Shown here piece by piece: positions 53,601 through 60,705 of a DNA stretch of 64,000 bases; position 1 is the first letter of the stretch; the number at the start of each line of letters is the position of its first letter. The notes under the pieces are model-generated. The model did not search any database and had not been told where the DNA came from. It was given only the letters and a program-made list of their open reading frames with translations. The DNA is from Comamonas thiooxydans (GTDB lineage Bacteria > Pseudomonadota > Gammaproteobacteria > Burkholderiales > Burkholderiaceae_C): NCBI RefSeq assembly GCF_000964545.1, contig NZ_BBVD01000011.1, forward strand, positions 1-64,000, in the 5' to 3' direction. The translations under genes and the position numbers were made by a program.

Positions 53601-54596
53601 ATGGCATCGACCTCATCCCCTATCCGCGTTGCTATCGTCGGTTACGGCAATCTGGGCCGCGGCGTGGAAGCTGCTGTCGCCAAGAACCCCGATATGCAGC
53701 TCAAGGGGATTTACACCCGTCGCGACCCTTCCCAGCTCCAGCCCCTGAATGCAGGTACGCCTGTGCATTCCATGGATGTTTTGCTGTCGCACAAAGGTCA
53801 GGTCGATGTGCTGATTCTCTGCGGCGGCTCCAAGGACGATTTACCCAGGCAGGCGCCCGAGCTGGCGGCTCATTTCAATCTGGTCGACAGCTTTGACACC
53901 CATGCCCGCATCCCCGAACACTTTGCCAATGTGGACAAGGCCGCTCAGGGGGGTCAATGCACGGCCCTGATCTCGGCCGGCTGGGACCCCGGCATGTTCT
54001 CCATCAACCGCGTGCTGGGTGAAGCCCTGCTGCCTGACGGCGCTACCTACACCTTCTGGGGCAAGGGCCTGAGTCAGGGCCATTCCGACGCCATCCGCCG
54101 CGTGGAAGGCGTGGCCGGCGGCGTGCAGTACACCATCCCTGTGGAAGAGGCGGCCAACAAGGTGCGCTCCGGCGTGCGCCCCGAGCTGTCCACCCGCGAG
54201 AAGCACCAGCGTGAATGCCATGTGGTGCTCAAGGATGGCGCCGACGCCGAAGCCGTGCGCAAGACCATTGTGGAAATGCCTCACTACTTCGACCAGTACG
54301 ACACCACGGTCCACTTCATCAGTGCCGAAGAGCTGGCTCGCGATCACTCTGCCATGCCCCATGGCGGCTTTGTGATCCGCAGCGGCAATACCAGTGCCGA
54401 AAACAAGCAGGTCATCGAATACCGCCTGCAGCTGGACAGCAACCCCGAGTTCACTTCCAGCGTGCTTGTGGCTTATGCACGCGCCGTGCATCGCCTGGCC
54501 CAGGCTGGCCAACATGGCTGCAAGACGGTATTTGACGTGGCCCCTGGCCTGCTGTCGCCCAAGAGCGCCGAACAACTGCGTGCCGAGCTGCTGTAA
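53601..54596 (+). CDS. ddh: meso-diaminopimelate D-dehydrogenase
   Basis: 331 aa, the usual length. VAIVGYGNLGRGVE binds NADP; the substrate domain has SAGWDPGMFSINRVLGEAL, WGKGLSQGHSDAIRRV and HGGFVIRSGN, all diagnostic of Ddh. It makes meso-DAP directly from tetrahydrodipicolinate, ammonia and NADPH, bypassing the succinylase steps for lysine and peptidoglycan. GAAGGA precedes the ATG. It stands alone between rarD and a strong terminator. Confidence 0.93.
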   Translation: MASTSSPIRVAIVGYGNLGRGVEAAVAKNPDMQLKGIYTRRDPSQLQPLNAGTPVHSMDVLLSHKGQVDVLILCGGSKDDLPRQAPELAAHFNLVDSFDTHARIPEHFANVDKAAQGGQCTALISAGWDPGMFSINRVLGEALLPDGATYTFWGKGLSQGHSDAIRRVEGVAGGVQYTIPVEEAANKVRSGVRPELSTREKHQRECHVVLKDGADAEAVRKTIVEMPHYFDQYDTTVHFISAEELARDHSAMPHGGFVIRSGNTSAENKQVIEYRLQLDSNPEFTSSVLVAYARAVHRLAQAGQHGCKTVFDVAPGLLSPKSAEQLRAELL

Positions 54597-54615
54597 ATCA
54601 GCCGCCGCGATCAGC

Positions 54616-54647
54616 AAAAAGCCTCGCAGGGTCTGCGAGGCTTTTTT
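54616..54647. terminator. Terminator between ddh and MFS gene
   Basis: AAAAAGCCTCGCAG-GGT-CTGCGAGGCTTTTTT, a 9-bp perfect stem. A and T runs on both sides allow use in both directions. Confidence 0.93.
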
Positions 54648-54690
54648 GTGTCGAAACGGGTTGCAGCGTCAATTGCCCGATGATTGGCAG

Positions 54691-55995
54691 CTATTGATTT
54701 TCAAGTGCTTGCGGGGGCTCGAGGCCGCTTACGCGCGCCGCATCTTCGAGCCTGTCCACATCGCGCAGGGGCTTGAACAGTGCCATCCAACCACCCACCA
54801 CGCCCAGCGTGCACAGGCTGCCCAGAATGGCGGCGGGAACTGCGCCGAACCAGGACGCGCTGCTGCCTGCGCGGAACTCGCCCAGCTCGTTGGAGGAGCC
54901 GATGAACAGCATGTTCACCGCATTCACGCGGCCGCGCATATGGTCGGGCGTGGAAAACTGCACCAATGCGCCGCGAATATAGACGCTGACCATATCGGCT
55001 GCACCGGCCACGGCCAGTGCAAGCATGGACAGTACAAACCAGTGCGAGAGCGCAAACACCAGATTGGCCAGTCCGAACACTGCTACGGCGGCAAACATCA
55101 CCTTGCCCACGCGGCGGTTGATGGGGCGCGATGCCAGCCACAGGCCCATGCAGACCTCTCCCGCAGCCATGGAGGAGCGCAGCAGGCCCAGGCCTTGCGG
55201 ACCTACCTGAAGCACCTCGTGCGCATAAACGGGCAGCAGGGCCACAACGCCACCCAGCAGCACGGCAAACAGATCGAGCGAGATGGTGCCAAGGATGATG
55301 GGGCGGGTACGCATGAAATGCAGACCTTCGGCAAAGCGTTGCCACATGGTGGTTTGCACGTCAGTGACGATCCTGGGGCCGGCAAAGTGTACGGGGACCT
55401 GGCTCAGCAGGCCCGCACCCAGAAGCAGAGCGACGCCGCAGACCGCATAGGTCAGCACGCCGCCGCCGAGCGCGTACAGCAGGCCGCCCAGCACGGGAGC
55501 GGCAATCGCCGAGATACGCATCAGCATGCTGTTGGTGGCCAGGGCCTGGGCCAGTTGCTCGCGGGCAACGATCTGCGGCAACAGGCTTTGCAGCGCCGGA
55601 CCGCTGAAGGCGCGACTGCAGCCAAACAGCACCAGCACTGCATAAATCCAGTGCACATTGTGCGCGCCGCTCTCGGCCAGCAGCCAGAGCAGGCCCGAGC
55701 AGACTGCGGCCACCAGCCAGCTGATGCCAAGCAGGCGCTTGCGGCTCATGCGGTCGCTGAGATCGCCAGCGGGAATCAGCAGACCCGCCATGGGCAGGAA
55801 CTGCGCCAGCCCGACATAGGCCAGAGACAGAGGCTCGCGGGTGATGTCGTACACCTGCCAGGCCACCACCACTGCCTGCATCTGCTGGGCAAACATGGCA
55901 AGCATGCGTGCCAGCACGAAATTGACAAAAGCGGGATCGCGCAATGGCGGGATGGAGGAGGCCTGAGGCGCTGTAGAGGTGACGGGGGTGGACAA
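54691..55995 (-). CDS. MFS transporter (EntS/MFS_3-like)
   Basis: 434 aa with about 11-12 TM helices. FVNFVLARMLAMFAQQMQAV, LSLAYVGLAQFLPMAGLL and DLSDRMSRKRLLGISW (the MFS loop 2-3 motif) are typical of the EntS-like exporter group. The substrate is unknown. The start appears to be TTG at 55995 with a poor ribosome-binding site, so the N-terminus is uncertain. The last codons run into a copy of the dispersed repeat (GGCAGCTATTGATTTTCAAG). Confidence 0.88.
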   Translation of the reverse strand: MSTPVTSTAPQASSIPPLRDPAFVNFVLARMLAMFAQQMQAVVVAWQVYDITREPLSLAYVGLAQFLPMAGLLIPAGDLSDRMSRKRLLGISWLVAAVCSGLLWLLAESGAHNVHWIYAVLVLFGCSRAFSGPALQSLLPQIVAREQLAQALATNSMLMRISAIAAPVLGGLLYALGGGVLTYAVCGVALLLGAGLLSQVPVHFAGPRIVTDVQTTMWQRFAEGLHFMRTRPIILGTISLDLFAVLLGGVVALLPVYAHEVLQVGPQGLGLLRSSMAAGEVCMGLWLASRPINRRVGKVMFAAVAVFGLANLVFALSHWFVLSMLALAVAGAADMVSVYIRGALVQFSTPDHMRGRVNAVNMLFIGSSNELGEFRAGSSASWFGAVPAAILGSLCTLGVVGGWMALFKPLRDVDRLEDAARVSGLEPPQALENQ

Positions 55996-55999
55996 GGTG

Positions 56000-56339
56000 A
56001 GATCCGTGAGTGCGGCTGAGGAGGCGGGAGTTGGCCTGGGCCGACGTCCTGCCTTGGCGACCTGAAATGTCAGAGGGCCGAGTATGCGCGATCGCCTTGT
56101 TTTCTGCAGTGCCTATGGCCGTTCTGAGCATTCACTTCTGCTGCGGTTCATATCCGGCAAGCAGGCTGCGGATTAACCTTCATGCCATGCAGGAGAGAAG
56201 CCTTGTTTGTCAAAAAATGTTTACCGACGAAGGCATGAGTCACTTTCCCACACGCAAAGAAACGGCGGCGATTCATCATAGCTTCACACAAATGGTTTGG
56301 CGTTATGAATAGCGAAGCTTTCTCTCAAGGAGTCACATC
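56000..56339. other. Gap between MFS gene and MoaF-like gene
   Basis: 340 bp with no supported gene. It should hold the MFS promoter and that of the downstream small gene, whose SD AAGGAG is at its right end. Confidence 0.5.
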
Positions 56340-56687
56340 ATGTCCATGCTTTCGATGCAATACGCAGGAACTCTTCTGGGCCGCGAAGCAGTCATTGAAT
56401 TCCCGGACAGCCAGGCCCAAGTCCGCTACACCGCCAGCGGTCAGATGCGCTGGCGCGTGGTGGACTCGCAAGGGCATATTTCCGAGGGCTGCGAGAACCT
56501 CAGCTATCTGCAACTCAGCGACCACCTGCATTTTTTGAACTGGATCGAGAAAACCGGCTTCACGGTCAGCCAGGTCATAGACTCGGCCAAGGGCACGGTG
56601 CAGGCTTTCTGGTCCTACGCTGACAACCAGTGCGAAAGCGGCCATCGTTCTTCCATGTTTGTGGAAGGTCGTTTCCGTCTGCGTTGA
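56340..56687 (+). CDS. Small MoaF-like (calycin-type) protein
   Basis: 115 aa. The pattern YTASGQMRWRVVDSQGHISEG, YLQLSDHLHFLNWIEKTGF and TVSQVIDSAKGTVQAFW resembles the MoaF/MoaF-related beta-barrel domain found near small-molecule metabolism genes. MoaF itself has no clear assigned reaction. AAGGAGTCACATC precedes the ATG. It is single, with its own terminator. The family assignment is by pattern and only moderately sure. Confidence 0.7.
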   Translation: MSMLSMQYAGTLLGREAVIEFPDSQAQVRYTASGQMRWRVVDSQGHISEGCENLSYLQLSDHLHFLNWIEKTGFTVSQVIDSAKGTVQAFWSYADNQCESGHRSSMFVEGRFRLR

Positions 56688-56772
56688 ATCTGTCTGCTAT
56701 TGCCTGGGGCATGGAGCCGGGGCAGGAGCCAGCTCAATGATTTGTGTGTGAGGTCAGTGACTTTCCTCTCTT

Positions 56773-56802
56773 GCCGACATCCGAAAGGTGTCGGCTTTTT
56801 TC
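56773..56802 (+). terminator. Terminator after MoaF-like gene
   Basis: GCCGACATCC-GAAA-GGTGTCGGC followed by TTTTTTC. Stem with a GNRA tetraloop. Confidence 0.88.
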
Positions 56803-57075
56803 TCCGTGAAACATTGCAGGCTCAATCATCCCTGCGTATTTTTTGATCGCAGGGCCCGAAGTCAATGCCTGTGCGGCCTCGCTCTGCTTTTCCGAGGCTT
56901 GTCCACAGGCGGCTCCACAGACGTTGGGCATAACCTGTAATCCTGTTTTCCGAACTACTGCGTTCAGAAAACATTCCCTAAGTAGTTATTGCCAAAAGAA
57001 AATCGTCCTTTGGCAACGAACCATGTTTGATGAAACGTGGTGCGTGAAACATCGGCGTTGAATGTACGCATGAAA

Positions 57076-57106
57076 ATAGAAAAGCCGGCACCAGGGCCGG
57101 CTTTTT
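57076..57106 (-). terminator. Terminator after META-domain lipoprotein gene
   Basis: AAAGCCGG / CCGGCTTT stem with flanking A/T runs, 19 nt past the stop on the minus strand. Confidence 0.85.
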
Positions 57107-57124
57107 CAATGCCTGAGCGCCGGC

Positions 57125-57946
57125 TTACTTGCGCTTGTCGGCGATGGCCGAGGACACCACCATGTCCAGCACATAGACATAGCTTGAAGCATCGGCGGGT
57201 ACATTCTGGCGCTTGAAGCGGTTGATGCGCAGCACATTGCTCACACCGGTTTCGTGCTTGTAGCCTTCAATCTCGCTGTAGAAGTTCTCCCATTGGCCGG
57301 TATAGGTCTTGACGCCGTTGTCGCCATAGCGGATCTCGCGTACCTGCAGACACTGATGGCGGCCTGCACCTGCACTACAGGCCTTGCGCTCGGGACCGAC
57401 CTCGAGAAATATGCGTTCGGGCGCGCCGCCGTATTGGGTCTGGGCAGTGGGCTTGCCGTTGAGCTGCCAGCGCGTGCCATCAATGAATTGCAGCGTCAGG
57501 CGAGGCTGTTCAGTGGAGGAGCCGCCGAGCTGCACATTCCATTGCTTGGCCGTAGGCAGAATGCGCGCTACCTTCTGCTCCAGCATCATCAGCTGGTTGT
57601 CATTGCAGGCACGCAGGGTGCTCATGCCGCGCTGCAGATTGATGCGCTGGCCCTCAACGGTGTAAGCCGACGAGATGACGTTGCACAGATTCTTGACGAC
57701 GACGCGCTGATCCACGAAGTCCAGCTCGATAGGTGCCTGGCTGGAGCCCAGAAACCAGCTCTGGTCCTCATTGCCAGCCGGTGTGTAGGCCTGCTGCAGT
57801 TTCCAGTGGTAGGCGGTCAGCGACGCGGCATCGCCTGCGGAGCCTGTAGGGCCGGGCTTGCTTGCACCGCCACCGCTTGTCGTACCGCAGGCGGCAAGCG
57901 TCATGGAAGCAACAAGGGGAAGGCACCAGGTCCAGCGAAATTTCAT
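57125..57946 (-). CDS. META/DUF4377 domain lipoprotein
   Basis: 273 aa. Signal peptide with lipobox LAAC (Cys20), then a Gly/Ser linker. Residues about 45-150 look like a META (HslJ-type) domain, starting LTAYHWKLQQAY. The C-terminal half (about 160-265) with FLEVGPERKAC, CLQVREIRYG and YEI-like strands resembles DUF4377. Such two-domain lipoproteins are envelope-associated and of unknown function, sometimes stress-induced. AAGGAAA precedes the ATG. It is divergent from the other lipoprotein gene. Confidence 0.82.
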   Translation of the reverse strand: MKFRWTWCLPLVASMTLAACGTTSGGGASKPGPTGSAGDAASLTAYHWKLQQAYTPAGNEDQSWFLGSSQAPIELDFVDQRVVVKNLCNVISSAYTVEGQRINLQRGMSTLRACNDNQLMMLEQKVARILPTAKQWNVQLGGSSTEQPRLTLQFIDGTRWQLNGKPTAQTQYGGAPERIFLEVGPERKACSAGAGRHQCLQVREIRYGDNGVKTYTGQWENFYSEIEGYKHETGVSNVLRINRFKRQNVPADASSYVYVLDMVVSSAIADKRK

Positions 57947-58275
57947 AGGGTTTCCTTAAGGTCGAATAGAGGAATACGGCAAACCGTGTCAGCAGAAACA
58001 GAGTCTCTGTTGACCATATCAGTTCCCTGCGGGTTTTATCTGACCTTAACCCAACGTTGCGGTTGTTTTGCGCTTCGACAACCTCAGAGTGTCAACAAAT
58101 GCTGCACGCGGAAGGGCGGAGAAATCAGATGTGCCGCCCGGGCGTGAAGCCCCTGTAAAGATCGAAAAAATCCGTACGACTAGACAGCGCTTCGTCAAAT
58201 TAGTCTTTGCCAAGCTGCTACGCTTCAAAGGTTCGGGCTATGAAGAAACTACGGCCCAGGCATCAAGGAGTTTCT

Positions 58276-58842
58276 GTGCGCTTAGGTGGTGTTGCTTTGT
58301 TTGGGCTGAATTGGGGGCGGCTGGGTTCTGTGGGCATATTGGCAGGTTTGCTGGGGGCATGCTCGGCAACCGCACCTCAGCATATGCCGGTACAGGAGAC
58401 TTTTGACTCCAGTTCCACGTTTTCCCGCGGCTTTGATGCGACACCGGCACAGACTTGCGAGGCCGCACGTCGCGCCTTGTTGAGCCAGGGTTATATCGCA
58501 ACGGCCAGGACGCAGGAGCTGATAGAAGGGCGCAAGAACTTCCAGCCCAATACGGAGACCAATCTGGAAATCAATTTCCGTGTGGTCTGCGTGCCGCAGA
58601 CCAGTGATGGCCTGGTCAGTCTGGGTTTTGCGACAGCGTTGCAGGATCGCTATTCGCTAAAGAAGAGTGCAACCTCGGCCAGCGTGGGGGTGAGCGCTCT
58701 GGGTTCGCTGTCTCTGCCGTTTTCCTCCAGCAACGATTCGCTGGTCAAGGTGGGCAGCGAGACCATTTCCAAACGCAGCTTCTACGACAGTTTCTTTGAG
58801 TTGGTGGAGAACTATCTGAAGCAGGATCGGGATGCACCATAG
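58276..58842 (+). CDS. DUF2242 domain lipoprotein
   Basis: 188 aa from GTG at 58276, chosen because AAGGAG lies 5 nt upstream and gives a normal 28-residue signal peptide with lipobox GLLGAC (Cys29). An ATG at 58240 would add 12 residues. The mature protein has a single domain typical of DUF2242, with TCEAARRALLSQGYIATAR and SLGFATALQDRYSLKKS. It is probably an outer-membrane-associated lipoprotein of unknown function. A terminator shared with the M23 gene follows. Confidence 0.85.
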   Translation: MRLGGVALFGLNWGRLGSVGILAGLLGACSATAPQHMPVQETFDSSSTFSRGFDATPAQTCEAARRALLSQGYIATARTQELIEGRKNFQPNTETNLEINFRVVCVPQTSDGLVSLGFATALQDRYSLKKSATSASVGVSALGSLSLPFSSSNDSLVKVGSETISKRSFYDSFFELVENYLKQDRDAP

Positions 58843-58911
58843 TTTCGAGCAAACCGATCTGCAGCGTTTGGTAGGTCGGGCGCTTGTGATTCTGATCTGG
58901 TAGCAAGAACT

Positions 58912-58938
58912 AAAAAGCGGCTCGCTGAGCCGCTTTTT
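58912..58938. terminator. Bidirectional terminator between DUF2242 and M23 genes
   Basis: AAAAAGCGGCTC-GCT-GAGCCGCTTTTT, a perfect 12-bp stem when the A/T flanks are counted. Confidence 0.93.
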
Positions 58939-58954
58939 CGTCTGCGAGATCCGT

Positions 58955-59836
58955 TCAGATGAACAGCGCCGGGTCCACCATGGCGCGGTTCAGCATCACG
59001 CTCCAGTGCAGGTGGGGACCGGTCACGCGGCCTGTGGCTCCGACCTTGCAAAAGGAATCGCCTGTCTGCAACTGGTCGCCCGGCTTGCAGTCCACCTGGC
59101 TCAGGTGGCAGTACATGGTGAGCAGGCCGCCGCCATGGTCCAGCCAGACCGTGCCGCCGTTGAAGAAATAGTCGCCCACATCGATCACCTTGCCGGGTAG
59201 CGGTGCACGCACCGGCGTGCCCGTAGGGGCGGCGATGTCCATGCCGCTGTGCGGATTGCGCGACTGGCCGTTGAAGACACGGCGCAGGCCGAAACTGCTG
59301 GAGCGGCGACCCGGCACCGGCACGCGCATGTGCAGGCTGCCGGAAGGCAGCGGCTCTGTGAAGGTGGCCATCACGGTCTTCAGGTGGGCGGCCTCGCGTT
59401 CGTAGCGGGCATTGTCTTCGGCAGACAGGTCCACCGTCTTGGGTGAGACCTTGAGGCGTTGCTCCACATACTGTTTGTCGCGCACCGTATAGCTCATGGT
59501 GCGCAAACGGCCGTCGGCCCTCACGCCAACGCTTTGCTCACCCAGTGTGGTGGCAAGCGGTATGCCCACGAGTGCAGTCCATTCGATCATGTCTCCCACC
59601 ACCAGAACCTCGGCCTCCGCTGCCGTGACCAGGGGACGTGCGGAAGCAGGGCCCAGCGACAGGCGTGCGACGCCGCCGGGAACCCTGCTGTCCTGCGGCC
59701 AGAGCGCGCTGTCCGAGTTGGCGCTGCGCGCAGCCCAGGCTGGTGCTGCGGCAAACAGCGCCGATTGCGCCATCCATTGCAGCAGGCGACGGCGCTCGGG
59801 AGGGAGAGAAGGGTTGGAAATTTTTTCGGCTGGCAT
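58955..59836 (-). CDS. M23 family metallopeptidase (LytM-like)
   Basis: 293 aa. The N-terminus PERRRLLQWMAQSALFAAAP looks like a Tat signal. The C-terminal M23 domain (about 180-285) has zinc ligands in NPHSGMDIA (His and Asp) and GPHLHWSV (His-x-His). VPVPGRRSSSFGLRRVFNG is the usual entry strand. It is probably a periplasmic endopeptidase acting on peptidoglycan cross-links. All ligands are present, so it is likely active rather than an EnvC-type activator. Confidence 0.93.
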   Translation of the reverse strand: MPAEKISNPSLPPERRRLLQWMAQSALFAAAPAWAARSANSDSALWPQDSRVPGGVARLSLGPASARPLVTAAEAEVLVVGDMIEWTALVGIPLATTLGEQSVGVRADGRLRTMSYTVRDKQYVEQRLKVSPKTVDLSAEDNARYEREAAHLKTVMATFTEPLPSGSLHMRVPVPGRRSSSFGLRRVFNGQSRNPHSGMDIAAPTGTPVRAPLPGKVIDVGDYFFNGGTVWLDHGGGLLTMYCHLSQVDCKPGDQLQTGDSFCKVGATGRVTGPHLHWSVMLNRAMVDPALFI

Positions 59837-59951
59837 GGTGCTTATCGGGTTGTGCAGGCATTGTGCTGTATTGCTATCGATAGCGGAGCTAAAGGCGATA
59901 CAGGGATGGGAGCTTTACGCATGTCTATGACTTGCAGGTCGGCAGCGGCGA

Positions 59952-60578
59952 TCAGGGCAGGCGCATGCTCAGGGCCAGATCCAGCTGTCCCAGTTGCTCC
60001 AGGGCCTGCACTGCACCGAGCCGGTCGCGCTGCTGCTTGTTCTGGCTCAGCTTGAACTTGGCTTCCAGGCGGTCGACGGTAATTTCCAGGCCCACGATGG
60101 CGCCGAGCATGCGTTGCAGATAGTCGGGCGGAGCATCGCTCATTTTCCATGGGGCCTGGGCATTGTTCCGAGCCTCATGGCGGCGGGTGAGCCGGCCCAC
60201 CACGCCGCGCACGAACTTTTCATCATCGCGCACACCGATGCGGCCGTGCGCATGGACCACACGGTAGTTCCAGGTCGGGACCTGCTCATGGTTCTCGTGC
60301 TTGCTGGGATACCAGTTGGGGGAGATATAGGCCTGCTCGGCACGGAAGATCACCAGCACGGAGCTGTCGTCCCGGATCTGCTGCCACACAGGGTTGGCGC
60401 GCGCCACGTGGGCGATCAGGCGCAAAACGCCGTCCTCGTCCTGCAACAGCTCGAAAGGCAGGTGATTGGCGTCCAGCCCCGAGTCGGAATGGGTGACCAG
60501 GCAACCCAGCGGGTGAGCCTGGATCAGAGCATGCAGGGCAGTGGGGTCGTCGACCTTGAAATGGCTGGGTTTGTACAT
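59952..60578 (-). CDS. FMN-binding negative regulator, PaiB family
   Basis: 208 aa split-barrel flavin-binding protein. MYKPSHFKVDD, AYISPNWYPSK and VPTWNYRVVHAHG are the PaiB signatures, and the C-terminal GLEITVDRLEAKFKLSQNK carries the conserved lysine block. In Bacillus PaiB is linked to sporulation and protease control, but many members are flavoreductase-like enzymes. No partner paiA is adjacent. Function here is not certain. Confidence 0.9.
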   Translation of the reverse strand: MYKPSHFKVDDPTALHALIQAHPLGCLVTHSDSGLDANHLPFELLQDEDGVLRLIAHVARANPVWQQIRDDSSVLVIFRAEQAYISPNWYPSKHENHEQVPTWNYRVVHAHGRIGVRDDEKFVRGVVGRLTRRHEARNNAQAPWKMSDAPPDYLQRMLGAIVGLEITVDRLEAKFKLSQNKQQRDRLGAVQALEQLGQLDLALSMRLP

Positions 60579-60705
60579 GAAGGCTGCTGCAATGAGTGGC
60601 GCAAAAACGAATGAGCTTCTATGAGCTTGTTTATACCGTCATGCAGGCTGCGCACTGACAAGCCGCCTGCATGGCAGGCGGCATGGTACGAAGGCGAGTG
60701 GCGTT

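Larger units (their letters stand above)
56688..57124. other. Gap with three consecutive hairpins, possible structured RNA
   Basis: 437 bp without a gene. Beyond the terminator at 56773-56802, hairpins are at 56944-56973 (TGTTTTC-GAAC / GTTC-GAAAACA), 56989-57016 (TTGCCAAA/TTTGGCAA) and 57023-57052 (ATGTTT/AAACAT). Their order in 110 nt is unusual for spacer DNA. Confidence 0.4.
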
